NCBI RefSeq assembly: GCF_000219215.1 | Contig: NC_015726.1 | Span: 620,001 to 684,000 of the forward strand | Length of the DNA: 64,000 nucleotides | Source of the DNA: Cupriavidus necator N-1 | Lineage (GTDB): Bacteria; Pseudomonadota; Gammaproteobacteria; Burkholderiales; Burkholderiaceae | Direction: 5' to 3' | Shown: one piece after another, positions 35,943 through 45,158 of the stretch | Layout of the letters: the number at the start of each line of letters is the position of its first letter | Numbering within the stretch: the first letter of the stretch is position 1 | Made by a program: the position numbers and the translations under genes | The notes under the pieces: generated by a model | Seen by the model: only the letters and a program-made list of their open reading frames with translations | Told to the model about the DNA's origin: nothing | Database searches by the model: none

Positions 35943-37033
35943 CGCCCCGCGGTGTAGTCCGGGAACGCTTCTTCCAGCGTCAGCACGGTGCCGGTCAGCG
36001 TGCCGTCGTAGCCGGGCAGTGCATTGACGCGCTGGCGGAAGGCTTCGCTGGTGAGCGCGTCCACCGCGCCGGCCAGTGCCGCGCTGCGCAGCTTGGCACG
36101 CTCGATCGCAAAGAAGTAGCGCTCCTTGATCACTGGCACGAACGCCAGCCCGAAGCGCCGCGCCGCGGTTTCCACGCCAAAGCCCACGTCGGCCATGCCG
36201 CTGCCAATATACGCGGCCACCGCGGCGTGGGTGAACTCGCCATTGCTGTAGCCCTCGATGCGGGCTGTGTCGATGCCGCGCGCGGCCAGCATCAGGTCCA
36301 GCAGCAGGCGCGTGCCCGAGCCCACTTGGCGGTTGACGAAGCGCACCTCGCGCCGGGTCAGGTCTTCCAGCGTGTGGATGCCAAGCGGGTTGCCCGGCCG
36401 CACGAACAGCCCCTGGCTGCGCACCGCCAGGTGCACCAGGCAGTGGGTGTCCGGTTTGAGCCAGGTGGTGAAATGCCGCCACATGCCGTGCTCGAACTCG
36501 CCCACCGGCACATGGAAGCCGGCGATATCGCAGGCGCCTTCGGCCAGGGCCGCCACGGCCTCGACGCTGCCGCAGTACTTCAGGTCGTGCCGCACCTGCT
36601 GCTCGTCGAGGAAGTCGCGCAGCGCCGCCACCGCGAAGCCGTGGCTGGCATGCAGCCGCGCCGTGGCTTCGGGCTGGTCCATCAGCTTCTTCAACTCGAT
36701 CTCCAGCTCGGACGCCAGGCTGTCCAGCGTCGGTGACAGCCGCGCCCCGATCCGCTTGCTGGCCCACACCAGCTGCTGCGCCAGCGGCGTCAGCGCGCTG
36801 CCGCGCCCGCGAGTCTTGTCGATCAGCGGGCCGCCGAACAGCGCCTCGGCATCGCGCAGGATGCCCCAGGCGTAGCGGTAGGACAGCGATACCGCCTGTG
36901 CCGAGTGGCTGATGCTGCCGGATTCCTCGATATGACCGAGTAGGGCGACAAGCCGGGACACGTCCAGGGCCTCGCCACCGGGGCTGGCTTCGTCCCGGAT
37001 CTGCAGGTGCGGGTGAATCGAGATGCGGATCAT
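35939..37033 (-). CDS. fdsR: FdsR-type regulator of the formate dehydrogenase operon (LysR/ModE-like HTH plus periplasmic-binding-like domain)
   Basis: A 364-aa protein. The N-terminal HTH (ALLGHIEESGSISHSAQAVS, LSYRYAWGILRDAEALFGG, PLIDKTRGRGSALTPLAQQL) is of the LysR/ModE kind. The C-terminal half is a PBP-like effector domain (GFAVAALRDFLDEQQVRHDL, FVRPGNPLGIHTLEDLTRRE, FVNRQVGSGTRLLLDLML) as in molybdate- or formate-sensing regulators. Divergent from fdsG, it matches the FdsR regulator described beside fds in C. necator. The start MIRISIHPHL is the Met at the domain edge. Confidence 0.85.
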   Translation of the reverse strand: MIRISIHPHLQIRDEASPGGEALDVSRLVALLGHIEESGSISHSAQAVSLSYRYAWGILRDAEALFGGPLIDKTRGRGSALTPLAQQLVWASKRIGARLSPTLDSLASELEIELKKLMDQPEATARLHASHGFAVAALRDFLDEQQVRHDLKYCGSVEAVAALAEGACDIAGFHVPVGEFEHGMWRHFTTWLKPDTHCLVHLAVRSQGLFVRPGNPLGIHTLEDLTRREVRFVNRQVGSGTRLLLDLMLAARGIDTARIEGYSNGEFTHAAVAAYIGSGMADVGFGVETAARRFGLAFVPVIKERYFFAIERAKLRSAALAGAVDALTSEAFRQRVNALPGYDGTLTGTVLTLEEAFPDYTAGR

Positions 37034-37039
37034 ATGTAG

Positions 37040-37140
37040 AAAATAGCTTATTGAAGGGGCGCTGTCACTCCCATATAGTCCTTCCAACGGGAAAAACGGC
37101 GACGCCACAGCCCGTAAATAGGAAAAAAATAGCATATAAG
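37040..37140. promoter_or_regulatory. fdsR-fdsG control region with two similar candidate operators
   Basis: AAAATAGCTTATTG at 37040-37053, beside the fdsR start, and AAAATAGCATATAAG at 37127-37141, 42 bp before the fdsG start, share AAAATAGC(A/T)TAT. The AT-rich copies stand out in the GC-rich surroundings and fit binding by FdsR at both promoters. An ACAGGAGA ribosome site for fdsG follows at 37171. Confidence 0.5.
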
Positions 37141-37182
37141 AGGCCGCGCTGCCGATCTGTGCGACGCCTCACAGGAGACGCT

Positions 37183-37710
37183 ATGCCAGAAATTGCCCCC
37201 CACGCAGCGGCATCCGCCGATGCCACGCGCATCGCCGCCATCGTGGCGGCACGCCAGGAAATGCCGGGCGCCTTGCTGCCGATCCTGCATGAGATCCAGG
37301 ACACACAGGGCTATATTCCCGACGCCGCCGTGCCCGTGATTGCCCGCGCGCTGAACCTGTCGCGCGCCGAGGTGCATGGCGTGATCACCTTCTACCACCA
37401 CTTCCGCCAGCAGCCGGCCGGGCGCCACGTGGTACAGGTCTGCCGCGCCGAAGCCTGCCAGTCGGTCGGTGCCGAAGCGCTGGCCGAGCATGCGCAGCGC
37501 GCACTTGGCTGTGGCTTCCATGAAACCAGCGCGGACGGGCAGGTGACGCTGGAGCCGGTTTATTGCCTGGGCCAGTGCGCCTGCGGCCCGGCGGTGATGG
37601 TCGGCGAGCAACTGCACGGCTATGTCGACGCGAAGCGCTTCGACGCGCTGGTGCGCTCGCTGCGCGAGTCTTCGAAAGAAACCCCGGAAGCGGCGGAGGC
37701 ACAGGCATGA
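37183..37710 (+). CDS. fdsG: NAD-dependent formate dehydrogenase gamma subunit
   Basis: A 175-aa NuoE-like subunit with one [2Fe-2S] cluster: ligands in VCRAEACQSVGAEAL and YCLGQCACGPAVMV. The helical N-terminus has LLPILHEIQDTQGYIPDAAV and LSRAEVHGVITFYHHFRQ. It passes electrons towards the FMN subunit FdsB in the soluble heterotetrameric enzyme. It overlaps fdsB by 4 bp. Confidence 0.96.
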   Translation: MPEIAPHAAASADATRIAAIVAARQEMPGALLPILHEIQDTQGYIPDAAVPVIARALNLSRAEVHGVITFYHHFRQQPAGRHVVQVCRAEACQSVGAEALAEHAQRALGCGFHETSADGQVTLEPVYCLGQCACGPAVMVGEQLHGYVDAKRFDALVRSLRESSKETPEAAEAQA

Positions 37711-39269
37711 TCACGGTCACCACCATCTTCGTGCCGCGCGACTCCACCGCGCTGGCGCTGGGCGCCGACGATGTGGCGCGCGCCATTGCGCGCGAAGCCG
37801 CCGCGCGCAACCAGCACGTGCGCATTGTCCGCAACGGCTCGCGCGGCATGTTCTGGCTGGAGCCGCTGGTCGAGGTGCAGACCGGAGCCGGCCGCGTGGC
37901 CTATGGCCCGGTCAGCGCCGCAGACGTGCCGGAATTGTTCGACGCTGGCCTGCTGCAAGGCGGCGAGCACGCGCTGTCGCAGGGCGTGACCGAAGAGATC
38001 CCCTTCCTGAAGCAGCAGGAGCGCCTGACCTTCGCCCGCGTCGGCATCACCGATCCGCTGTCGCTGGACGACTACCGCGCGCATGAGGGCTTTGCCGGCC
38101 TGGAGCGCGCGCTGGCGATGCAGCCCGCCGAGATCGTGCAGGAGGTCGCCGACTCCGGCCTGCGCGGCCGCGGCGGCGCGGCATTCCCGACCGGCATCAA
38201 GTGGAAGACCGTGCTGGGCGCGCAGTCCGCGGTCAAGTACATCGTCTGCAATGCCGACGAAGGCGACTCGGGCACGTTCTCTGACCGCATGGTGATGGAA
38301 GACGACCCGTTCATGCTGATCGAAGGCATGACCATTGCCGCCCTGGCGGTGGGTGCTGAGCAGGGCTACATCTACTGCCGTTCCGAATACCCGCACGCGA
38401 TTGCCGTGCTGGAAAGCGCGATCGGCATCGCCAACGCCGCCGGCTGGCTCGGCGACGACATCCGCGGCAGCGGCAAGCGCTTCCACCTGGAAGTGCGCAA
38501 GGGCGCCGGCGCCTATGTCTGCGGCGAGGAAACCGCGCTGCTGGAAAGCCTGGAAGGACGGCGCGGCGTGGTGCGCGCCAAGCCGCCGCTGCCGGCGCTG
38601 CAGGGGCTGTTCGGCAAGCCCACGGTGATCAACAACGTGATCTCGCTGGCCACCGTGCCGGTGATCCTGGCGCGCGGCGCGCAGTACTACCGCGACTACG
38701 GCATGGGCCGTTCGCGCGGCACGCTGCCGTTCCAGCTGGCCGGAAACATCAAGCGGGGCGGACTGGTGGAGAAAGCGTTCGGCGTCACGCTGCGCGAGCT
38801 GCTGGTCGACTACGGCGGCGGCACGCGCAGCGGCCGCGCCATCCGCGCGGTGCAGGTGGGCGGGCCGCTGGGCGCCTACCTGCCCGAGTCGCGCTTCGAC
38901 GTGCCGCTGGACTATGAAGCCTATGCCGCGTTCGGCGGCGTGGTCGGCCACGGCGGCATCGTGGTGTTCGATGAAACCGTCGACATGGCAAAGCAGGCCC
39001 GCTACGCGATGGAGTTCTGTGCGATCGAATCGTGCGGCAAGTGCACCCCGTGCCGGATCGGCTCGACCCGCGGGGTCGAAGTGATGGACCGCATCATTGC
39101 CGGCGAGCAGCCGGTCAAGCATGTCGCACTGGTGCGCGACCTGTGCGACACCATGCTTAACGGCTCGCTGTGCGCGATGGGCGGCATGACACCGTACCCG
39201 GTGCTGTCCGCGCTGAATGAATTCCCCGAGGACTTCGGCCTCGCCTCCAACCCAGCCAAGGCCGCCTGA
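37707..39269 (+). CDS. fdsB: NAD-dependent formate dehydrogenase beta subunit (diaphorase)
   Basis: A 520-aa NuoF-like flavoprotein that reduces NAD+. An N-terminal thioredoxin-like domain (~1-110) is followed by the FMN/NADH-binding motifs SGLRGRGGAAFPTGIKWK and YIVCNADEGDSGTFSDR, then GAGAYVCGEETALLESLEG. The [4Fe-4S] cluster is bound by SCGKCTPCRIGSTRG and a later Cys in MLNGSLCAMGG. Translation is coupled to fdsG; fdsA starts 35 bp downstream. Confidence 0.96.
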   Translation: MITVTTIFVPRDSTALALGADDVARAIAREAAARNQHVRIVRNGSRGMFWLEPLVEVQTGAGRVAYGPVSAADVPELFDAGLLQGGEHALSQGVTEEIPFLKQQERLTFARVGITDPLSLDDYRAHEGFAGLERALAMQPAEIVQEVADSGLRGRGGAAFPTGIKWKTVLGAQSAVKYIVCNADEGDSGTFSDRMVMEDDPFMLIEGMTIAALAVGAEQGYIYCRSEYPHAIAVLESAIGIANAAGWLGDDIRGSGKRFHLEVRKGAGAYVCGEETALLESLEGRRGVVRAKPPLPALQGLFGKPTVINNVISLATVPVILARGAQYYRDYGMGRSRGTLPFQLAGNIKRGGLVEKAFGVTLRELLVDYGGGTRSGRAIRAVQVGGPLGAYLPESRFDVPLDYEAYAAFGGVVGHGGIVVFDETVDMAKQARYAMEFCAIESCGKCTPCRIGSTRGVEVMDRIIAGEQPVKHVALVRDLCDTMLNGSLCAMGGMTPYPVLSALNEFPEDFGLASNPAKAA

Positions 39270-39304
39270 GCCAGGTCCAGCAGAGACACGGGAGACAAAC
39301 CGCC

Positions 39305-42184
39305 ATGAACGCCCGCAACGAGATCGATTTCGGCACGCCTGCCAGCCCATCCACTGAACTGGTCACCCTGGAGGTCGATGGCGTCAGCGTCACCGTGCCC
39401 GCCGGCACCTCAGTGATGCGCGCCGCGATGGAAGCGCAGATCGCCGTCCCCAAGCTGTGCGCCACCGACAGCCTCGAAGCCTTCGGCTCGTGCCGGCTGT
39501 GCCTGGTCGAGATCGAAGGGCGCCGCGGCTATCCGGCATCGTGCACCACGCCGGTCGAAGCCGGCATGAAGGTCAAGACCCAGAGCGACAAGCTGGCCGA
39601 CCTGCGTCGCGGCGTGATGGAGCTGTATATCTCCGACCACCCGCTCGATTGCCTGACCTGCCCGACCAACGGCAATTGCGAACTGCAGGACATGGCCGGC
39701 GTGGTCGGCCTGCGTGAAGTGCGCTACAACGACGGCGGCCCGGAAGCTGCGCCGATCGCGACGCACACGCAGATGAAGAAGGACGAATCCAATCCTTACT
39801 TCACCTATGACCCCTCCAAGTGCATCGTCTGCAACCGCTGCGTGCGTGCCTGCGAGGAAACGCAGGGTACCTTCGCCCTGACCATCAGCGGCCGCGGCTT
39901 CGATTCCCGCGTCTCGCCCGGCACCAGCCAGTCGTTCATGGAATCGGACTGCGTCTCGTGCGGCGCCTGCGTGCAGGCGTGCCCGACCGCGACGCTGACC
40001 GAGACCTCGGTGATCAAGTTCGGCCAGCCCTCGCACAGCACCGTGACTACCTGTGCCTATTGCGGCGTGGGCTGTTCGTTCAAGGCCGAGATGAAGGGCA
40101 ATGAAGTGGTGCGCATGGTGCCGTACAAGGACGGCAAGGCCAATGAAGGTCACGCCTGCGTCAAGGGCCGCTTTGCCTGGGGCTACGCCACGCACAAGGA
40201 CCGCATTCTCAAGCCGATGATCCGCGCCAAGATCACCGATCCGTGGCGCGAGGTGTCGTGGGAAGAGGCGATCGACTACGCCGCGTCGCAGTTCAAACGT
40301 ATCCAGGCCGAGCACGGCAAGGATTCGATCGGCGGCATCGTGTCGTCGCGCTGCACCAATGAAGAGGGCTATCTGGTCCAGAAACTGGTGCGCGCCGCCT
40401 TCGGCAACAACAACGTCGACACCTGCGCGCGCGTGTGCCATTCGCCGACCGGCTATGGCCTGAAGCAGACGCTGGGTGAATCGGCCGGCACGCAGACCTT
40501 CAAGTCGGTCGAGAAGGCCGACGTGATCATGGTGATCGGCGCCAACCCGACCGACGGACACCCGGTCTTTGCCTCGCGCATGAAGAAGCGCCTGCGCGCC
40601 GGTGCGAAGCTGATTGTGGTCGATCCGCGCCGCATCGACCTGGTCGACTCGCCGCATATCCGTGCCGACTATCACCTGCAGCTGCGCCCGGGCACCAACG
40701 TGGCACTGGTGACCTCGCTGGCCCACGTGATCGTCACCGAAGGCCTGCTCAACGAAGCCTTCATCGCTGAGCGCTGCGAGGACCGCGCCTTCCAGCAATG
40801 GCGCGATTTCGTCTCGTTGGCGGAGAACTCGCCCGAGGCCATGGAAAGCGTCACCGGCATTCCGGCGGAACAGCTGCGCGGCGCCGCGCGCCTGTACGCT
40901 ACCGGCGGCAATGCAGCGATCTACTACGGCCTGGGCGTGACCGAGCATGCGCAAGGCTCCACCACCGTGATGGGCATTGCCAACTTGGCCATGGCCACCG
41001 GCAATATCGGTCGCGAAGGCGTGGGCGTGAACCCGCTGCGCGGGCAGAACAACGTGCAGGGCTCGTGCGATATCGGCTCGTTCCCGCATGAGCTGCCGGG
41101 CTACCGCCACGTGTCGGACTCGACCACGCGTGGCCTGTTCGAAGCTGCGTGGAACGTCGAGATCAGCCCCGAGCCGGGCCTGCGCATTCCCAATATGTTC
41201 GAAGCCGCGCTGGCTGGCAGCTTCAAGGGCCTGTACTGCCAGGGCGAGGACATCGTCCAGTCCGACCCGAATACGCAGCACGTGTCCGAGGCGCTGTCGT
41301 CGATGGAATGCATTGTGGTGCAGGACATCTTCCTCAACGAGACCGCCAAGTACGCGCACGTGTTCCTGCCGGGCTCGTCCTTCCTGGAAAAGGACGGCAC
41401 CTTCACCAACGCCGAGCGCCGCATCTCGCGCGTGCGCAAGGTGATGCCGCCCAAGGCGCGCTATGCCGACTGGGAAGCGACCATCCTGCTGGCCAATGCG
41501 CTCGGCTATCCGATGGAGTACAAGCATCCGTCGGAGATCATGGACGAGATCGCGCGCCTGACGCCGACCTTCGCGGGCGTCAGCTACAAGCGCCTGGACC
41601 AGCTGGGCAGCATCCAGTGGCCGTGCAACGCCGACGCGCCGGAAGGCACGCCGACCATGCATATCGACGCCTTCGTGCGTGGCAAGGGCAAATTCATCAT
41701 CACCAAGTACGTGCCCACCACCGAGAAGATCACGCGCGCCTTCCCGCTGATCCTGACCACTGGCCGCATCCTGTCGCAATACAACGTCGGCGCGCAGACG
41801 CGCCGCACCGACAACGTCTACTGGCATGCCGAGGACCGGCTCGAGATCCATCCGCACGATGCCGAGGAGCGCGGCATCAAGGACGGCGACTGGGTCGGGG
41901 TGCAGAGCCGGGCAGGGGACACCGTGCTGCGCGCGATTGTCAGCGAGCGCATGCAGCCGGGTGTGGTCTACACCACCTTCCACTTCCCGGAATCCGGCGC
42001 CAATGTGATCACCACCGACAATTCCGACTGGGCCACCAACTGCCCGGAATACAAGGTGACCGCGGTGCAGGTGCTGCCGGTGGCGCAGCCTTCGGCGTGG
42101 CAGCGGGAGTACCAGGAGTTCAACACCCAGCAGCTGCAACTGCTGGAAGCAGCGAGCGCCGATCCGGCGCAGGCCGCAGGGTGA
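39305..42184 (+). CDS. fdsA: NAD-dependent formate dehydrogenase alpha subunit, molybdenum-bis-MGD
   Basis: The 959-aa catalytic subunit, which oxidises formate to CO2. The N-terminal NuoG-like part binds a [2Fe-2S] cluster (SCRLCLVEIEGRRGYPASC) and [4Fe-4S] clusters (HPLDCLTCPTNGNCELQ, CIVCNRCVRACEETQG, DCVSCGACVQACPT). The molybdoenzyme domain starts with CAYCGVGCSFKAEM. The active site is Cys378-His379 in CARVCHSPTGYG; Cys378 is the Mo ligand and is not selenocysteine, and this numbering equals C. necator FdsA. The C-terminal MGD-binding domain ends the protein. Confidence 0.97.
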   Translation: MNARNEIDFGTPASPSTELVTLEVDGVSVTVPAGTSVMRAAMEAQIAVPKLCATDSLEAFGSCRLCLVEIEGRRGYPASCTTPVEAGMKVKTQSDKLADLRRGVMELYISDHPLDCLTCPTNGNCELQDMAGVVGLREVRYNDGGPEAAPIATHTQMKKDESNPYFTYDPSKCIVCNRCVRACEETQGTFALTISGRGFDSRVSPGTSQSFMESDCVSCGACVQACPTATLTETSVIKFGQPSHSTVTTCAYCGVGCSFKAEMKGNEVVRMVPYKDGKANEGHACVKGRFAWGYATHKDRILKPMIRAKITDPWREVSWEEAIDYAASQFKRIQAEHGKDSIGGIVSSRCTNEEGYLVQKLVRAAFGNNNVDTCARVCHSPTGYGLKQTLGESAGTQTFKSVEKADVIMVIGANPTDGHPVFASRMKKRLRAGAKLIVVDPRRIDLVDSPHIRADYHLQLRPGTNVALVTSLAHVIVTEGLLNEAFIAERCEDRAFQQWRDFVSLAENSPEAMESVTGIPAEQLRGAARLYATGGNAAIYYGLGVTEHAQGSTTVMGIANLAMATGNIGREGVGVNPLRGQNNVQGSCDIGSFPHELPGYRHVSDSTTRGLFEAAWNVEISPEPGLRIPNMFEAALAGSFKGLYCQGEDIVQSDPNTQHVSEALSSMECIVVQDIFLNETAKYAHVFLPGSSFLEKDGTFTNAERRISRVRKVMPPKARYADWEATILLANALGYPMEYKHPSEIMDEIARLTPTFAGVSYKRLDQLGSIQWPCNADAPEGTPTMHIDAFVRGKGKFIITKYVPTTEKITRAFPLILTTGRILSQYNVGAQTRRTDNVYWHAEDRLEIHPHDAEERGIKDGDWVGVQSRAGDTVLRAIVSERMQPGVVYTTFHFPESGANVITTDNSDWATNCPEYKVTAVQVLPVAQPSAWQREYQEFNTQQLQLLEAASADPAQAAG

Positions 42185-42199
42185 GCGGAGGGTTACGCC

Positions 42200-43066
42200 A
42201 TGATGCGCTGCATGCAGTCACCGGAAATTGATCCGGACGCGGCGGAAGACGCCGTGCCCGCCACCCACAGCACCTTCGCCGTCAGCCGCTGGCGCCGCGG
42301 CGAGCTGATGCTGAGCCCCGATGAAGTGGCCGAGGAAGTGCCGGTCGCGCTGGTGTACAACGGCATCTCGCACGCGGTGATGCTGGCGACGCCGGCCGAC
42401 CTGGAGGACTTTGCGCTCGGGTTCAGCCTGAGCGAGGGCATCGTTACCCGTGCCAGCGACGTCTATGACATCGAGATCGATATGCGCGAGCACGGCATCG
42501 CCGTGCAGCTGGAGATCGCCTCCGAAGCCTTCATGCGGCTCAAGGATCGCCGCCGCTCGCTGGCCGGGCGCACCGGCTGCGGGCTGTGCGGCACTGAATC
42601 GCTGGAGCAGGTGATGCGCCTGCCGGCACCTGTGCGCAGCGAAGCCAGCTTCCATACCGACGTGATTCAGGCCGCCTTCGTGCAACTGCAACTGCGACAG
42701 GAGCTGCAGCAACACACGGGTGCGACGCACGCTGCCGCATGGCTGCGTGCCGATGGCCATGTATCGCTGGTGCGCGAAGACGTGGGCCGCCACAACGCGC
42801 TGGACAAGCTGGCGGGCGCGCTTGCCCGCAGCGGCGAGGACATCTCCAGCGGCGCGGTGCTGGTGACCAGTCGCGCGAGCTATGAAATGGTGCTGAAGAC
42901 CGCCGCCATCGGCGCCGGCGTGCTGGCCGCAGTGTCCGCACCGACGGCGCTGGCCGTGCGCCTCGCCGAGCAGGCCAACATCACCCTGGCCGGCTTCGTG
43001 CGCGCCGGCGCGCACGTGGTCTATGCCCATCCCCAACGTTTGCAGCACGAAGCGAGTCTGGCATGA
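42200..43066 (+). CDS. fdsC: Formate dehydrogenase accessory sulfurtransferase (FdhD family)
   Basis: A 288-aa chaperone that binds the Mo-bis-MGD cofactor and delivers it, with a sulfido ligand, to FdsA. FdhD-family marks: VALVYNGISHAVMLATPADL, EDFALGFSLSEGIV, the Cys loop GRTGCGLCGTESLEQ and REDVGRHNALDKLAGA with SSGAVLVTSRASYEM. It follows fdsA by 15 bp with a GGAGGG site and overlaps fdsD by 4 bp. Confidence 0.95.
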   Translation: MMRCMQSPEIDPDAAEDAVPATHSTFAVSRWRRGELMLSPDEVAEEVPVALVYNGISHAVMLATPADLEDFALGFSLSEGIVTRASDVYDIEIDMREHGIAVQLEIASEAFMRLKDRRRSLAGRTGCGLCGTESLEQVMRLPAPVRSEASFHTDVIQAAFVQLQLRQELQQHTGATHAAAWLRADGHVSLVREDVGRHNALDKLAGALARSGEDISSGAVLVTSRASYEMVLKTAAIGAGVLAAVSAPTALAVRLAEQANITLAGFVRAGAHVVYAHPQRLQHEASLA

Positions 43067-43287
43067 AGATCGACAACCTCATCACCATGGCCAACCAGAT
43101 CGGCAGCTTCTTCGAGGCCATGCCGGATCGGGAAGAGGCTGTCTCGGATATTGCGGGGCATATCAAGCGGTTCTGGGAGCCGCGGATGCGCAAGGCGCTG
43201 CTGGGGCATGTGGATGCCGAAGCAGGGAACGGGCTGTTGGATATCGTGCGCGAGGCGCTGGGGCGGCATCGGGCGATGCTGGAGTAA
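43063..43287 (+). CDS. fdsD: Formate dehydrogenase delta subunit / assembly factor
   Basis: A small 74-aa protein: MKIDNLITMANQIGSFFEAM, then a helix with IAGHIKRFWEPRMRKALLGH and LDIVREALGRHR. It matches the FdsD family always found at the end of fds operons and thought to assist enzyme assembly or activity. It has an ATGA overlap with fdsC. Confidence 0.93.
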   Translation: MKIDNLITMANQIGSFFEAMPDREEAVSDIAGHIKRFWEPRMRKALLGHVDAEAGNGLLDIVREALGRHRAMLE

Positions 43288-43299
43288 GGGAGGCGTTGG

Positions 43300-43329
43300 G
43301 CTTGGTGCCAGGCACCTCCGGTGCCAAGC
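43300..43329. terminator. Possible terminator or attenuator hairpin after fdsD
   Basis: Nested inverted repeats (GCTTGG...CCAAGC outside; GGTGCC, GGCACC, GGTGCC inside) can fold into alternative stems 13 bp after the fdsD stop. No clear T tract follows, so termination is uncertain. Confidence 0.3.
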
Positions 43330-43341
43330 AGAAACACCACC

Positions 43342-44037
43342 TCACCTCAACCTCAACGGCTCCAGCAACGCCCCGTCATACTCCCCCCGCGAGATCCGCC
43401 CAAGCTCCAGCATTCGCTGCAGGATATAAACCTGCCGCTGCCGCGCCCGCCTGGGATTCGCCACCGGATTGTTAGCCGAAGGCGCCTTGGGCAACCCGGC
43501 CAGCATCGCACACTCAGCCAGCGTCAACTGATCCAACCGCTTGCCGAAGTAAGCCCGCGCCGCATCGGCAAAGCCGTACGCCCCCTGTCCCAGGTAGATC
43601 TTGTTCATATACAGCTCCAGGATCTCGTCCTTGGTCAGCGCCTTTTCAATCCGGTAGGACAGCAGCACCTCGTACAGCTTGCGGGTATAGGTCTTGTCCC
43701 GCGACAGGTAGAAATTGCGTGCCACCTGCATGGTGATGGTCGATGCCCCCTGCGACAGCTCGTCCGACAAGTTGGCAACGCCGGCACGGACGACGCCGAT
43801 GTAGTCGATGCCGTCATGCACGTAGAAGCGCTCATCCTCGATCGCCACCACGGCGTCGGTCAGCTCGCGCGGGATCTTGCCGATGGGCACATAGTCGGGC
43901 GTATGGCGGAAGGCGGTAAGCGCGTCGAGCGACGGCAGCTGCCGGTTGGCGGCCAGGATGGCGATGACGGCCAGTAGCGCGCCGCCGATCACGGCGAGCA
44001 CCAGCAGCTTGATGAAGGCGGACCAGAGGCTTTTCAT
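43342..44037 (-). CDS. Monofunctional GT51 peptidoglycan glycosyltransferase, PBP1A-like
   Basis: A 231-aa membrane enzyme with only the transglycosylase domain. One N-terminal helix (LLVLAVIGGALLAVIAILAA) is followed by VAIEDERFYVHDGIDYIG (catalytic Glu), GASTITMQVARNFYLSRDKT, YEVLLSYRIEKALTKDEILE and LYMNKIYLGQGAYGFADAAR. The wording is that of the PBP1A N-terminus, not of MtgA. The protein stops where PBP1A would enter its linker and transpeptidase domain, so it may be a split-off PBP1A paralogue or a 3'-truncated gene. Confidence 0.85.
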   Translation of the reverse strand: MKSLWSAFIKLLVLAVIGGALLAVIAILAANRQLPSLDALTAFRHTPDYVPIGKIPRELTDAVVAIEDERFYVHDGIDYIGVVRAGVANLSDELSQGASTITMQVARNFYLSRDKTYTRKLYEVLLSYRIEKALTKDEILELYMNKIYLGQGAYGFADAARAYFGKRLDQLTLAECAMLAGLPKAPSANNPVANPRRARQRQVYILQRMLELGRISRGEYDGALLEPLRLR

Positions 44038-44095
44038 GGCACGTATTGTGCCAGCCGCGCGCGGCAGGGCGCGAGCCCCGCCGCGGGCGGCGCCT

Positions 44096-45145
44096 TCAGG
44101 CCGTGGGGACGGCTACGTTGAGCGACTGTGCCAGGCGCTCGAGGTTACGCCAGATGGCCGGGTTGATGTCCAGCGTGTCGCCGGCCTGCGCCCGGTTGGC
44201 GGCCTCGTACTCGCCGGGGTACTGCACGCGGTCGACGCCCGGCGCCGGCGGCGTGTCGTGCAGGTAGCGGATGAACGCCTCGACCTCGGCGCTCTGCCAG
44301 TCCAGGCCCAGGTCCAGCGCAGGATTGAGCAGCACCGCGAACAGGTTGTTGGTGGCCACGCCGCCGCGCGGGTTGTCCGGCTGGATGGTCCCGCCGCCGG
44401 ACAGCACGCCCGCCAGCAACTCGGCCACCACGCCCAGCCCATAGCCCTTGTGGCCGCCGAAGGGCAGCAGCGCGCCGGGGTGTTCGCCGAACATGGTGGA
44501 GGCGTCGGTGGTGGGGTTGCCGTCGGCGTCGATGATGCTGCGCTCTGGCGCCGCCTCGCCTTTCTCGGCCAGCACACGGGCCTTGTTGATCGCAATCGCG
44601 CTGGTGGCGATGTCCATCACCAACGGCGGCCGCCCGTTGGGCATCGGCCCGGCAAAGCACAGCGGGTTGGTGGTGAGCCGCGCCACGCGGCCGCCGAACG
44701 GGGCCACCACAGGCGCGCGGTTGATCACGTTGGTGAAGCTCAGCAGCACAAAGCCGGCGGCTGCCACCATCTCGCCGTAGTGGCCCATGCGGCCGAGATG
44801 GTGCGAGCGGCGCAGCGTGACGATGCAGTGGCCATGCTGGCGCACGCGCTCGATCGCTGCCTGCATCACGGACTTGCCCACGTGCTGGCCGAAGCCGCCG
44901 TCGCCGTCGAACACCATCAGCGTGCCCTGGTCCAGCACGCATTTGGCGCGGCCTTGCGGGTTGACGCTGTGGCTGTCGAGGGCCGTGCGGTAGTTGGGCA
45001 GGATCGACAAGCCGTGGCTGATATAGCCGCAGCGGTCGGCTTCGACCAGGTGCTCGGCCACGTCGTCGGCGATGTCGGCGGGTACCTGCTGCGCGGCGAG
45101 GATGTCGCGGGCAAGCTGGCGGGCGCTGGTGAGGGAGACCTTCAT
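44096..45145 (-). CDS. Malate/L-lactate dehydrogenase family oxidoreductase (Ldh2)
   Basis: A 349-aa NAD(P)-dependent dehydrogenase of the Ldh_2 fold. Family marks: CGYISHGLSILPNYRTALDS, FGQHVGKSVMQAAIERVRQH, TLRRSHHLGRMGHYGEM (catalytic His), GGRVARLTTNPLCFAGP and LPFGGHKGYGLGVVAELLAG. Substrates of relatives include malate, lactate, sulfolactate and ureidoglycolate. The start MKVSLTSAR is set by an AGGAG 9 bp upstream. It follows the DASS transporter gene by 13 bp, so a carboxylate uptake-oxidation operon is likely. Confidence 0.88.
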   Translation of the reverse strand: MKVSLTSARQLARDILAAQQVPADIADDVAEHLVEADRCGYISHGLSILPNYRTALDSHSVNPQGRAKCVLDQGTLMVFDGDGGFGQHVGKSVMQAAIERVRQHGHCIVTLRRSHHLGRMGHYGEMVAAAGFVLLSFTNVINRAPVVAPFGGRVARLTTNPLCFAGPMPNGRPPLVMDIATSAIAINKARVLAEKGEAAPERSIIDADGNPTTDASTMFGEHPGALLPFGGHKGYGLGVVAELLAGVLSGGGTIQPDNPRGGVATNNLFAVLLNPALDLGLDWQSAEVEAFIRYLHDTPPAPGVDRVQYPGEYEAANRAQAGDTLDINPAIWRNLERLAQSLNVAVPTA

Positions 45146-45158
45146 GGCAGCCATCTCC

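Noticed and set aside
39410..42139. A 909-codon minus-strand ORF opposite fdsA
   Set aside because: Long open antisense frames are common in high-GC genes with strong third-position bias; the composition (His, Arg, Gly, Ala) is that of a shadow, and fdsA is unmistakable.
39305..42184. Selenocysteine in the formate dehydrogenase active site
   Set aside because: The position is a plain Cys codon (Cys378 in CARVCHSPTGYG); no in-frame TGA or SECIS-like element.
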